Of a DNA stretch of 30,639 bases, positions 20,695-28,891 are shown in pieces. The notes under the pieces were generated by a model. That model made no database searches, had not been told where the DNA came from, and saw only the letters and a program-made list of their open reading frames with translations. A program made the translations under genes and the position numbers. Source of the DNA: JBGQBN01 sp041494805 (GTDB lineage Bacteria > Acidobacteriota > Terriglobia > Terriglobales > Acidobacteriaceae); NCBI GenBank assembly GCA_041494805.1, contig JBGQBN010000053.1:1-30639 (forward strand), given 5' to 3'. Each line of letters starts with the position of its first letter. Within the stretch, counting starts at the first letter, position 1.

Positions 20695-22596
20695 ATGCCC
20701 CCTGAAACGGATCTTCTGGCTCCACTGCGCCGATATTGGGGCTACAGCTCGTTTCGTCCTTTGCAGGAGAGTATTGTCGGAAGCCTGCTCGACGGACACG
20801 ACACCTGTGTGGTCATGCCCACGGGTGGCGGAAAATCGCTCTGCTACCAACTACCGGCGCTGGTTTCGGGACGAACCGCGGTTGTGATCTCGCCCTTGAT
20901 CGCTTTGATGCAGGACCAGGCTGCGCAGCTGGCACAGATGGGGATTCCGGCGGCCGTGCTGAATAGTTCTCAGGCGGCGGATCAACAATCCGTGGTGATG
21001 CGTAAGGCCAGCGAGGGCGAGTACCGGCTGCTGTATCTTTCGCCGGAGCGGCTGGCGCGGGGGGATACCATTACCTGGCTGCAGCGCGTGCCGATCGCGT
21101 TTTTCGCAATTGATGAGGCGCATTGCATTTCGGAGTGGGGCCACGAATTTCGTCCGGAATACCGTCAGTTGAGTTGTCTGCGGGTTCATTTTCCGGACCG
21201 GCCCATCGCGGCTTTTACCGCCAGCGCCACTCGGAGAGTGCGTCACGATATTCTTCATCAGCTGCAACTGCGTGATCCGCACAGGTACATCGCCAGTTTT
21301 TACCGCTCCAACCTGCGATATCTGATCAAGGAGTGTACGGGGCGTGAGCAGCCGAGCCTGCTGGTGAGGGCATTGCGGAATTATTCAAACAGCAATGTCA
21401 TCGTTTACGCGCCGACCATCGCCCGAGTGGAAGAGACGGTCGATTTCCTGGGTGAGCAGGGGATTTCCGCCGTTGCCTACCACGGCAAGATGGACGCGGA
21501 CGCCAGAAGGCGAAACCAGGAGTGTTGGACTTCGGACGAAGTGCGCGTGCTGGTGGGCACAATCGCCTTCGGATTGGGTATCAACAAGGCCGCGGTGCGG
21601 GCGGTGATTCACCTTTCGCTGCCGAAGTCGGTCGAGCAGTATTACCAGGAGGCGGGACGTGCGGGGCGCGACGGGAAACCCGCCGATTGCATTCTGCTCT
21701 GGCAAAAGCGCGACACGGCGCTGCTGGCATACTTTATCGATCAGATCACCGACGCGGCGGAGAAAGAGCGGGCCTGGCAGCGCTATCACGCCATTCGTGG
21801 GTTCGCCGATTCGAAGGGCTGCCGGCACCGCCAGATTTGCATGCATTTCGGCGAAACGCCGAAGTGGACATCCTGTGGCTCTTGCGATGTCTGCGGCTGT
21901 GAATCGGAGTGGCTGGTGAAGTCACTCGGAGCCGAGCCGAAGATTTCAGCTGTGGCGGAGATTGCAGCATCCCCGCCGCTCGTGCCCGGAGAGAAATCCG
22001 CAGCCACAGAAATTGACCCCGAACTGCGCGAGTATCTGCGCGAGTGGCGGCGGGCCGCAGCCAGGCAGCAGGGCGTTGCCGCTTTCGTGGTGATGCACGA
22101 TACTTCGCTTGACGAAGTGTGCCGAACGCGCCCCACCTCGGCTGCCGAACTCCTGCAAGTCTCCGGATTCGGCGAACGCAAGACTGCGATGTACGGCCAG
22201 CAGATATTTGAGGCGCTGGAGCGATTTCGCAACGGGGCACGGGCCAGCGTGGAGCCGGTGAAAAAGTCCAAGCCAGCGGACGAGACCGCGCGGTTGTTGG
22301 CAGAAGGACGCAGCTTCGACGAAATCGCAACCATTCGCGGACGGCAGCTCGCCAGCGTGGTTAGCCTGGTGGCCGACCTGGTGGAGAAAGGGGAACTGGA
22401 ATTTCAGTCCAGTTGGATCGATCAGAACCGGCAAGCGATGATCGCGGCAGCCTGCGGCCAACTTGGCATGGAACGCCTCAAGCCGCTCAAGGATGCGCTG
22501 CCGCCGGAGATCACATTTGAAGAGATACGGCTGGTGGTGGCGAAACTGCGACGGGAGCAGGAATGCGGGCAATCCGCCGGCAGACGTGCAAGTTGA
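20695..22596 (+). CDS. recQ: RecQ-family ATP-dependent DNA helicase
   Basis: 3'-5' DNA helicase for recombination and fork repair. 633 residues from the ATG at 20695 (a GTG 9 codons earlier is possible). Walker A has K47 (MPTGGGKSLCYQ) and the DEAH box is residues 140-143 (AIDEAHCISEWGHEFRPEY). Motif VI is QEAGRAGRDGKPADC, with GLGINKAAV in the preceding strand where most RecQ have a GID sequence. The zinc-binding part is C376 and the C394-C397-C400 cluster. An HRDC domain (about 440-515) and a final helix-turn-helix domain (about 535-620) complete a full-length RecQ. It is divergent from the PASTA gene, with a -10 box 6 nt from its ATG. All core helicase motifs are intact; no partner gene such as recF or recO is near. 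Confidence 0.94.
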   Translation: MPPETDLLAPLRRYWGYSSFRPLQESIVGSLLDGHDTCVVMPTGGGKSLCYQLPALVSGRTAVVISPLIALMQDQAAQLAQMGIPAAVLNSSQAADQQSVVMRKASEGEYRLLYLSPERLARGDTITWLQRVPIAFFAIDEAHCISEWGHEFRPEYRQLSCLRVHFPDRPIAAFTASATRRVRHDILHQLQLRDPHRYIASFYRSNLRYLIKECTGREQPSLLVRALRNYSNSNVIVYAPTIARVEETVDFLGEQGISAVAYHGKMDADARRRNQECWTSDEVRVLVGTIAFGLGINKAAVRAVIHLSLPKSVEQYYQEAGRAGRDGKPADCILLWQKRDTALLAYFIDQITDAAEKERAWQRYHAIRGFADSKGCRHRQICMHFGETPKWTSCGSCDVCGCESEWLVKSLGAEPKISAVAEIAASPPLVPGEKSAATEIDPELREYLREWRRAAARQQGVAAFVVMHDTSLDEVCRTRPTSAAELLQVSGFGERKTAMYGQQIFEALERFRNGARASVEPVKKSKPADETARLLAEGRSFDEIATIRGRQLASVVSLVADLVEKGELEFQSSWIDQNRQAMIAAACGQLGMERLKPLKDALPPEITFEEIRLVVAKLRREQECGQSAGRRAS

Positions 22597-22676
22597 CGTT
22601 ACTCTGTTTTTCGGGTCTCAAGGCTATTTTCGGTCATGCCTCTGGGACTTCAGCTCAACCTCCAGCGACCAACGAC

Positions 22677-24905
22677 TCAGTGCGTCTCATCCGAGGCCGG
22701 CGCGATGTCCGGCGTATCTATCTTCTGCGCCACCGGATTGGGTGGCAGTTCCGGTGGCGGCTGGAACTCGCCCGGGTCCTTGCCGAATAGCGCGACTTTC
22801 ATGAAGTCCATCCAAATCGGCAAGGCAGCGTGTGCGCCCGTCTCTTTCGCTCCGAGAGATTTTTTCTCGTCGTAGCCCACCCACGCGCCGCAAGTCATTG
22901 AAGGTGAGAAACCGACGAACCACGCATCGGTGAAGTCATTGGTGGTGCCGGTCTTTCCTGCCAGCGGATACTTCATTGTAGTGGCGGTAATCGCGGTCCC
23001 GTGCAGCACCACGTCGCGCAACATGGAAGTCATGATGCGCGCGGTGCGGGCGCTGACTACGTCCTTGATGTCCGGGAAATCTTCTTCCAGCACGCGGCCT
23101 TCGTAGTCCGTCACCTTGGTGATGTAGCGGGGCGTGATGCGCACGCCATCATTGGGAAAGACACTGAAGGCGGACGTCTGCTCGAACAACGTAACTTCAG
23201 CCGCGCCCAGCGCCACGGGAAGGTAGGGTGGGATGGTGGACGTAATCCCAAAACGATGCGCGTAGTCGATCACCGTCTTAATACCGAGGCTGTCGGCAAG
23301 CTTCAGCGCGGGAATGTTGCGTGACTGCGCCAGCGCGCGGCGCAGCGTGATCGTGCCCTCGAATTGTTCGTCGTAGTTGTGCGGCGAGTAGGGGCCGGAA
23401 GTGGTTTGAAAGGTTAGAGGCGCGTCGAGGATGGTGTCATCCGGCTTGGCGCCCTGGTCGATGGCTGCGGTGTACACGTAGGGTTTGAACGATGAGCCTG
23501 CCTGGCGCAGTGCCTGGGTGGCACGGTTGAACTTGGAAAGATTAGAGTCTCGCCCGCCCACCATGGCCTTGATCTCACCGCTGGCGTTGTCAATCGCAAT
23601 CAAAGCGCCCTGGGCGCCTGAATCCTGTTCCAGGCTGGTGCTCACCTTGCCATCCGGCTTGAGCAACACGATTTTCACGTACACGATGTCGCCGGGTTTC
23701 AGAATGTCGTGGAGCTTGCGCTGCGTCCAGGCGGCGTCGGACTGCTGCAGAGTGGCGGTGTAGCGACCGAATTTGATGGTCGCAGAGCCCGGCGTGACCG
23801 TCGTGACGAGAGCATGGACGTAGCCATTGACCTCTGGCTCGTCGTCCCAGTCGGGGTGCTGGTAGTTGGCGAGAGTCACGTCCTTGGTCAATATGTTTTC
23901 CAGGCGCCCCTTCCAACCATGGCGTCGCTCGTAGGCGGCTAGGCCATCGAGCACCGCCTGGTTAGCGGCGCGTTGCAGGTCCATGTCGAGCGAGGTGTAA
24001 ACCCGCAACCCACCCTCGTGTACCTGATCGCTGCCGTACTTGTTTTCCAGATAGCGGCGAATTTCTTCCACAAAATACGGCGCCAGCAAGCCGGGATCGT
24101 GAGCGAGTTTCAACTCGACCGGCTGGTTTCGAGCGTCAGTAGCCTGCTGGGCTGTGATCTTTCCATCTTCCAGCATGGAATTGATCACCAGGTTGCGCCG
24201 CTTTATGGCCCGGTCGGGGTGAGTGATCGGCGAATAGTAGGCCGGCGACTTGGGCAAACCAGCCAGCATCGCGGCCTCGCCCAGGCTGAGTTGTTTGGCG
24301 GGCTTGCTGAAGTAGAACTCCGAGGCGGCTTCGAATCCGTAGACTCCATGCCCGAGATAGATCTGGTTAGCGTACAGAGTAAAGATCTGCGGCTTAGTGA
24401 AGCGGCGCTCAATCTGGACGGCCATCAGCATCTCTTGCATCTTGCGGTGAAGCGTGCGGTCGGGAGTCAGAAAGAGGTTGCGGGAGAGCTGCATGGTCAA
24501 GGTCGAGCCGCCTTGAACTCTGCCCCCGGCAACGATGTCACGGTAGGCTGCGCCAAAAATACGCCAGAAATTGATGCCGGAATGCTTCTCGAAATCTTTG
24601 TCCTCGACCGAGATCAGGGCGTCGTGAAGGATTTTCGGGTAGTCATCGTATTTCGCGATCACACGACGCTGCAGGGCGAAGGAACCGATGATGCGTCCCT
24701 GGCCGTCGTACAGCTCAGTGATGGAGCTGGGGCGGTAGTGTTCGAGTTCATCGACTTGAGGCAGGTCGGTCGAGTAAACCAACAGAAGGCCGACAGTCGC
24801 TCCCACCAGCGCGGACACCAGCACCAGTAACGCAAACAGGACATAGCCCACCCGCTGTCTGCTCGCGGTCTCGACCGGTGGAATATCTTCGAAGAGGGAC
24901 TTCAT
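22677..24905 (-). CDS. Class A penicillin-binding protein (PBP1A family)
   Basis: Bifunctional peptidoglycan synthase: glycosyltransferase and transpeptidase acting in the periplasm. 742 residues. A short cytoplasmic N terminus precedes one membrane helix (about 20-44). The GT51 domain has the catalytic Glu E101 (ISVEDKDFEKHSG), the QGGSTLTMQLSRNLFL motif (131-146) and the RKMQEMLMAVQIE helix. An OB-type linker lies about 345-430. Transpeptidase motifs: S471 in SSFKP (SxxK), SRN (528-530) and KTGTT (651-655). The C terminus is Pro/Asp/Glu-rich. The gene stands alone on its strand between recQ (convergent) and a repeat-rich region; its ATG at 24905 has a plausible upstream region but no obvious ribosome site. 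mrcA/ponA-like by architecture; no subclass claimed. Confidence 0.95.
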   Translation of the reverse strand: MKSLFEDIPPVETASRQRVGYVLFALLVLVSALVGATVGLLLVYSTDLPQVDELEHYRPSSITELYDGQGRIIGSFALQRRVIAKYDDYPKILHDALISVEDKDFEKHSGINFWRIFGAAYRDIVAGGRVQGGSTLTMQLSRNLFLTPDRTLHRKMQEMLMAVQIERRFTKPQIFTLYANQIYLGHGVYGFEAASEFYFSKPAKQLSLGEAAMLAGLPKSPAYYSPITHPDRAIKRRNLVINSMLEDGKITAQQATDARNQPVELKLAHDPGLLAPYFVEEIRRYLENKYGSDQVHEGGLRVYTSLDMDLQRAANQAVLDGLAAYERRHGWKGRLENILTKDVTLANYQHPDWDDEPEVNGYVHALVTTVTPGSATIKFGRYTATLQQSDAAWTQRKLHDILKPGDIVYVKIVLLKPDGKVSTSLEQDSGAQGALIAIDNASGEIKAMVGGRDSNLSKFNRATQALRQAGSSFKPYVYTAAIDQGAKPDDTILDAPLTFQTTSGPYSPHNYDEQFEGTITLRRALAQSRNIPALKLADSLGIKTVIDYAHRFGITSTIPPYLPVALGAAEVTLFEQTSAFSVFPNDGVRITPRYITKVTDYEGRVLEEDFPDIKDVVSARTARIMTSMLRDVVLHGTAITATTMKYPLAGKTGTTNDFTDAWFVGFSPSMTCGAWVGYDEKKSLGAKETGAHAALPIWMDFMKVALFGKDPGEFQPPPELPPNPVAQKIDTPDIAPASDETH

Positions 24906-24936
24906 GCGAGATCGAGTTCAGGATAGCAGGGTAGCC

Positions 24937-25129
24937 GGTCGTTGGTCGTTCGTCGTTGGTCGTTAGTCGCTGGTGGAGAAAGCCCTTTAACCGCAGAGGA
25001 CGCAAAGAGTTCGCGAAGGGCGCAGAGTGAACCGTGCTCAATGCGTCCCGGGTAAAACAGAATCGCGCACCCGAAGGTGCGCGATCAAGACCAACGACGA
25101 ACGACCGATGACCAACGACCAACGACTAG
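24937..25129. repeat. Composite intergenic repeat: inverted GTCGTTGG repeats around a CGCAGAGGACGC segment
   Basis: The left block (24937-24969) is made of GGTCGTT-type units. An 18-bp stretch at 24944-24961 is a perfect inverted copy of 25089-25106 (GACCAACGACGAACGACC on the plus strand), and a second partial match extends to 25129. Between them lie CCGCAGAGGACGCAAAGAG (from 24991) and a minus-strand terminator. There is no gene in the 226 bp from 24906 to 25131. Confidence 0.75.
25050..25085 (-). terminator. Intrinsic terminator downstream of the S41 gene
   Basis: On the minus strand ATCGCGCACC pairs over 10 bp with GGTGCGCGAT around a TTCG tetraloop, followed by TCTGTTTTACCC. It lies 46 nt beyond the S41 gene's stop codon, where a terminator for that operon is expected. 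Confidence 0.85.
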
Positions 25130-25131
25130 CT

Positions 25132-26346
25132 CTAGCTCTGCCGGTTTTTCAGCACCTCGATGGCCTTGTGCAGTTGCTCATCCTGCTGCGGAGGCGGCTT
25201 CTTCGTCTCATCTGGTGGGGCGGTGTTTTCGTCCTCATCGGGCAGCGCAGCATCGTCATCCGTATCCGCAATCAGGACGTTTGGGGTGATGGCTGTGTCC
25301 TGAATGGCTTTGCCTGCGGGTGTGTAGTACTTAGCGATGGAGAGGATCAGCGCGGACCCATCCTGCAATTCGATGGTTTTCTGGATGGAGCCATCGCCGA
25401 ACGTCTTGTCACCCACTACGTCGCCGCGAGCGTTTTCCAGGATGGCGGCTGCGACAACTTCAGCCGGCCCCGCTGTCCCCTTGTTCACCAGCACCGCCAA
25501 CGGAAGATTGGTTACCGCTTTGGACGGGTCGGCGTTAAAAGCCTCGCGAGGATACTTTTGCCCCTGCAGGTACGTGATGGTGCCGTGATTGAGGAAGAAG
25601 TTGGCGGTCGCGATGCCTTCCGATTCCTCGCCTTCCGCGCAGTTGCGCAGGTCAAGAATCAGTTTCTTTGCCCCCGATTTTTGCAACGCTTTAATCTTGT
25701 TTGCGATTTCCAGCGACTTGCCCTTGGTAAAGGCGTCCACCTGTATGTAGCCGATGCCGTCTTCCACCATCTTGTCGGTCACGGGCGGGATGGCGACGAG
25801 ATCGCGAGTAATGACCATCTTCTGCGGTTCGGCGCGGCGGGCGCGCACTACCGCAACCGTCACGTTCGAACCCGGTTGCCCGGAGAGCAGATTGTGGATC
25901 TCTGCGAGCGACAACTCGCGGGAGCTCTTGCCTTCGATGGCTTCGAGAATGTCCGTGGCCTGCAGACCGGCCTTGTCCGCGGGTCCGCCGGGAATGACAG
26001 CCACCACCGAGGCGTAGCCGAAGCGCTTGGAGACAGCGGCTCCGATCTCGCCTTTCGCTTCCGTCTTGTGCGCCTTGTAGTCCTTGTACTCGGACGCGCT
26101 CAGATAGCTGGAATTCGCGTCCAGCGACTCCAGCAGCCCGTGCAGAGCGCCGTCGGTTACCGCGGGGATGTTGGGCTCTTCCACGTACTCGCTGCGCACC
26201 CGCGAAAGCACTTCGCTATACACTTGCAGTTGGCGGTAAGCGCCGTCGTTATTGGAGGCGCGAACGCCGTCCAGTCCACCCACGACCATGAATAGCAGCA
26301 CAGCTGCGGAAGCAACCAGAATTGCGGCCTTGATCTTTATTGACAT
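25132..26346 (-). CDS. S41/C-terminal-processing-protease-like protein lacking the Ser-Lys dyad
   Basis: 404 residues. The N-terminal hydrophobic stretch (about 7-24) is a signal or anchor. A PDZ domain (about 95-175, SVVAVIPGGPADKAGLQATD) precedes the S41 core (about 195-350: YIQVDAFTKG, KKLILDLRNCAEGE, LAVLVNKGTAGPAEVVAA, VVGDKTFGDGSIQ). In Prc and CtpB-type proteases the nucleophile lies in SASASE and the base in FGKG; here those positions are G293 and D318, exactly 25 residues apart as in the active enzymes. The dyad is therefore missing and the protein is probably not a protease of that type. A C-terminal Asp/Pro-rich tail follows. An in-frame GTG at 26376 is an alternative start because a short upstream ORF overlaps it by 4 nt. 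It ends the minus-strand signalling cluster. Confidence 0.86.
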   Translation of the reverse strand: MSIKIKAAILVASAAVLLFMVVGGLDGVRASNNDGAYRQLQVYSEVLSRVRSEYVEEPNIPAVTDGALHGLLESLDANSSYLSASEYKDYKAHKTEAKGEIGAAVSKRFGYASVVAVIPGGPADKAGLQATDILEAIEGKSSRELSLAEIHNLLSGQPGSNVTVAVVRARRAEPQKMVITRDLVAIPPVTDKMVEDGIGYIQVDAFTKGKSLEIANKIKALQKSGAKKLILDLRNCAEGEESEGIATANFFLNHGTITYLQGQKYPREAFNADPSKAVTNLPLAVLVNKGTAGPAEVVAAAILENARGDVVGDKTFGDGSIQKTIELQDGSALILSIAKYYTPAGKAIQDTAITPNVLIADTDDDAALPDEDENTAPPDETKKPPPQQDEQLHKAIEVLKNRQS

Positions 26347-26372
26347 CGGATTTGATTTTCTCGGAAAGGAAG

Positions 26373-26396
26373 TCACTTCCTGTGGAAGTTGCTCAC
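26373..26396 (-). CDS. Candidate 7-codon leader ORF upstream of the S41 gene
   Basis: On the minus strand AAAGGAG (26410-26404) is followed by 7 nt and GTG AGC AAC TTC CAC AGG AAG TGA (peptide MSNFHRK). Its TGA overlaps the GTG at 26376 of the S41 frame in a GTGA junction. The same ribosome site also sits 5 nt before an ATG directly followed by TGA (26398-26393). Either would couple translation to the S41 gene. TATAAT at 26397-26402 overlaps and could alternatively be a -10 box. Confidence 0.35.
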   Translation of the reverse strand: MSNFHRK

Positions 26397-26402
26397 ATTA
26401 TA
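26397..26402 (-). promoter_or_regulatory. Possible -10 box TATAAT upstream of the S41 gene
   Basis: Perfect TATAAT on the minus strand, giving a start near 26390 and about 45 nt of leader to the ATG at 26346. No matching -35 was found. It overlaps the spacer between AAAGGAG and the leader ORF, so promoter and ribosome-site readings compete. Confidence 0.35.
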
Positions 26403-26572
26403 TCTCCTTTGATGCCGCTTCTCCCCGTTCTGCTTCGGCAAAATAATGCTCTTCGGTAACCACCGCAGTACCGGCGGCGGCGGGGCGGTTCGAGTATTGA
26501 CGAGAGAGCCTTCTGTTCGGCCCGGCATTCAGGGGAAAGGACTTACATCGCCTTGTCGACCCGATGCCGGCC

Positions 26573-27394
26573 CTACTTTGACGCGGCGGAGGTCGCGTCG
26601 CGGACGGGAGTTTTCGGCGGCGGTGTGATTTCATAATCCGTGTAGTCGATGGTCAGCACGGCTTTGCCTCCCAGGCGGACCTGGGTGATCGACTGGTTGT
26701 GTGCGGGCAGCCAGAAGTCTCCTACTTTGGTGTAGCGGTGCTCGATCTGAGTGTGGCTGATCCAGAACGATGGGTTCTTTGCCGGCTCGCCTTCAATACG
26801 CGCCACGGCGAAGTCCCGTGCCTCCACCCAGATTTTGCCGCGGTAGAGGAACTTGCTTTTTTCCCGGGGGGTGACCGCAAGGACGTAGAAATCACCGTCT
26901 GCGGTGTGCTGGGTCTCGGTCAGAGCAAACTCGTAATTCCTGGAACTGAGTTCGGTCTGCAGCCGGATCTCGTCCTTCAGGGCTTCTTTTTCGCTGTCCA
27001 GCAGTTTCAGTACAACGCGGTTCAGCAGCAACTTTGAGCCGCTCTGGGAAATGATCTTGAAGTCTTTTTTATTGGGAGCAACGTAGGTAGCTTCCACCTG
27101 CATTTGGGCAGCGCGGGCGCCGAGGAATCCGTGATAGTCAACGCTGTACAAGCGCTTGCCGCGGTATCCTCTCAGGGCTTCAGCACGCCACGCATTCGCC
27201 GCCAACAGTCTTTGCACGATAGCTTCGGTGGAGAGCTGGAGGGGAGGGGAAGGATTCTCAGCGGCCCAGGTCGAGGTTGGGAGAACAGCGATCAGGCAGA
27301 GCAGCGTGCCCGCTGGGAACCAAGGGCCTTCTTTCCTGCGGCCTTCGTTCCTGGATGGCTGGTTTGCTCGGGATGCCTGTGCACGAGAGGCCAA
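26573..27394 (-). CDS. Secreted LolA/RseB-fold-like protein (outer-membrane lipoprotein-sorting type)
   Basis: 273 residues, starting at TTG because AAGGA lies 6 nt upstream and an in-frame stop lies just before; no ATG is available. Residues 27-45 are a signal peptide (AGTLLCLIAVLPTSTWAAE). The mature part has the antiparallel strands of the COG2834/LolA-type fold: ATYVAPNKKDFKII, GDFYVLAVTPREKSKFLYRG, GKIWVEARDFAVARIEG, HRYTKVGDFWLPAHN and KAVLTIDYTDYEI at the end. LolA and RseB share this fold, and proteins of this group often carry or sense lipids. It lies between the sigma factor gene and the S41-like gene in the same direction, which fits an envelope role. The partner and ligand are unknown. 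Confidence 0.75.
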   Translation of the reverse strand: MASRAQASRANQPSRNEGRRKEGPWFPAGTLLCLIAVLPTSTWAAENPSPPLQLSTEAIVQRLLAANAWRAEALRGYRGKRLYSVDYHGFLGARAAQMQVEATYVAPNKKDFKIISQSGSKLLLNRVVLKLLDSEKEALKDEIRLQTELSSRNYEFALTETQHTADGDFYVLAVTPREKSKFLYRGKIWVEARDFAVARIEGEPAKNPSFWISHTQIEHRYTKVGDFWLPAHNQSITQVRLGGKAVLTIDYTDYEITPPPKTPVRDATSAASK

Positions 27395-27494
27395 AACTGA
27401 TCCTTAGACCTCCGAATCTATCACAGCGGGCAGGCGCCAACGAGAGCACGACGGTACAGGGGTTCCGAAGCGGGACCGTCGAAGAAAGCCGGGC

Positions 27495-28124
27495 TCACCG
27501 GACCTCGGCAAGCTGGACGCGCAGCTTATGGGTGGCGCGGAACAAGGTGTTCTTGATCGTGCCCTCGGTGGTATTCAGAATGCCGGCCACGGTGCGCAGC
27601 CTGAGCCCGTGGTAATGCTTCAATTCGAAGACCATCCGCTCCCGGGGAGAAAGTTTCCCCAGGGCATGCGTGATGCAATCCCGCAGCTCTCGGCCAACGT
27701 AGCTGCGCTCCGGACTGGCGCTGGGACGGTGGTCCGGCATCCGGTCCAATACTTCTTCTTCCTCGCCGTCAGGAGAAACCGTGGTGGTCAGGTCCCGGGC
27801 GCGAGAGTGCCTTTTCCGCAAATGATCGAGGCAGAGATTGGTCACGATGCGGTAGATCCAGGTATAGAAGGAACACTCAAACCGGAAGCGAGCCAGGTTG
27901 ATGTAAGCTCGCAGGAACGCCTCCTGGTAGATATCCTGGCCATCCTCCTGCGAACCCGTGAGATGGACTGCCAGGCGGAGAACGGCGCGGTCATACTGCC
28001 GCACCAGCTCTTCGAAGGCGTCCGCATTCCCCCCCTGGGCCCGGCGGATGAGCAAGGTGTCGTCCACGCGAGTGGGGCGGCCTGCTGCGGAGTGCTGGCT
28101 TCGAATTTGGATAGCCCTCTCCAA
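27495..28124 (-). CDS. ECF-type RNA polymerase sigma factor
   Basis: 209 residues in this choice. Region 2 covers about 27-105 (DAFEELVRQYDRAVLRLAVH, then GQDIYQEAFLRAYINLARF and FYTWIYRIVTNLCLDHLRKR); region 4 about 145-205 (LSPRERMVFELKHYHGL, then LRTVAGILNTTEGTIKNTLF). There is no region 1 or 3, as in ECF sigmas. The start is uncertain: TTG at 28124 has GGGAG 6 nt away; TTG at 28163 directly abuts the stop of the response regulator; both are in frame. A Glu/Asp-rich linker (DGEEEEVLDRMPDHRP) joins the regions. No anti-sigma gene is adjacent; the next gene is a LolA/RseB-fold-like secreted protein, so regulation may differ from the RpoE-RseA plan. Confidence 0.9.
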   Translation of the reverse strand: MERAIQIRSQHSAAGRPTRVDDTLLIRRAQGGNADAFEELVRQYDRAVLRLAVHLTGSQEDGQDIYQEAFLRAYINLARFRFECSFYTWIYRIVTNLCLDHLRKRHSRARDLTTTVSPDGEEEEVLDRMPDHRPSASPERSYVGRELRDCITHALGKLSPRERMVFELKHYHGLRLRTVAGILNTTEGTIKNTLFRATHKLRVQLAEVR

Positions 28125-28163
28125 CGGTTTCTCCCGCAAAACGTTTCCCGCAAAACCGGGCAA

Positions 28164-28844
28164 TCAGCCAACGAACTTGTACCCCGTACCATGCACGGTC
28201 AGAATGAAGCGCGGTTCTTCCGGTTTGGCTTCCAGCTTCTGCCGCAAGCGAACAATGTGCGCATCTACGGTGCGCGTGGTGGGGAACTTGTCGTATCCCC
28301 AGACGTCCTCCAGCAGGCGATCACGGCTCAGAGTCTCACCGGTGTGGCAGAGGAAGTACTTCAGGAGGTCAAATTCCTTCGAGGAAAAATCCAATGACTT
28401 GCCGCTGCGCGAGACCTGGCAACTCTTCAAATTCACTTCGACGTCGCCAAACGAATAGCGTTCCTGCTCTTTGGGAACGGTGCGGGCGCGGCGTAGTACA
28501 GCTTTCACCCGGGCCAGCAGTTCGCGAATGGAGAACGGCTTGGTAACGTAATCGTCGGCGCCCAGCTCCAGGCCGACTACCTTGTCCACTTCCTGGCCGC
28601 GGGCGGTCAGCATGATGATGGGGACGGAGGGCCGCTTGGACTTGAGCTGCTTGCAGACGTCCAGGCCGCTCATGCGGGGCATCATGACGTCGAGTATGAC
28701 GAGGTCGGGAGTCTCCTTGAGCGCGCGTTCCAGACCGGCAACGCCATCCGGAGCGGTGATGACCTCGTATCCTTCGTACTCGAAGTTGTCGCGCAAACCG
28801 GCCACCATGTTCGGCTCGTCTTCGACTATCAGAATTTTGGCCAT
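28164..28844 (-). CDS. OmpR/PhoB-family response regulator
   Basis: 226 residues. The receiver (1-120) keeps E8-D9, acceptor D52 (LVILDVMMPRMSG), the Thr in MLTARG and the Lys in YVTKPFS; the winged helix (about 130-224) has FGDVEVNLKSCQV, then SSKEFDLLKYFLCHTGETLS and TVDAHIVRLRQKLE, ending with VHGTGYKFVG. All phosphotransfer residues are normal, so it is a working regulator. It sits 47 nt after the histidine kinase gene and abuts or precedes the sigma factor gene, giving a kinase-regulator-sigma order on one strand. The likely kinase partner is the product of the gene just upstream. Confidence 0.96.
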   Translation of the reverse strand: MAKILIVEDEPNMVAGLRDNFEYEGYEVITAPDGVAGLERALKETPDLVILDVMMPRMSGLDVCKQLKSKRPSVPIIMLTARGQEVDKVVGLELGADDYVTKPFSIRELLARVKAVLRRARTVPKEQERYSFGDVEVNLKSCQVSRSGKSLDFSSKEFDLLKYFLCHTGETLSRDRLLEDVWGYDKFPTTRTVDAHIVRLRQKLEAKPEEPRFILTVHGTGYKFVG

Positions 28845-28868
28845 GCTCTTAATTTTTTCTCCAAACCG

Positions 28869-28883
28869 CCGAGCTGCGCTCGG
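28869..28883. other. Hairpin between the kinase and regulator genes
   Basis: CCGAGC and GCTCGG form a 6-bp stem with a 3-nt loop in the 47-nt gap. On the minus strand it is not followed by a T run (an A-rich stretch follows), so it looks like an intercistronic processing or stability hairpin, not a terminator. Confidence 0.5.
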
Positions 28884-28891
28884 TTTCTTGC

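Noticed and set aside
25027..26295. 422-codon plus-strand frame opposite the S41-like gene
   Set aside because: Antisense to a gene with signal peptide, PDZ and S41 core; no domain in the shadow.
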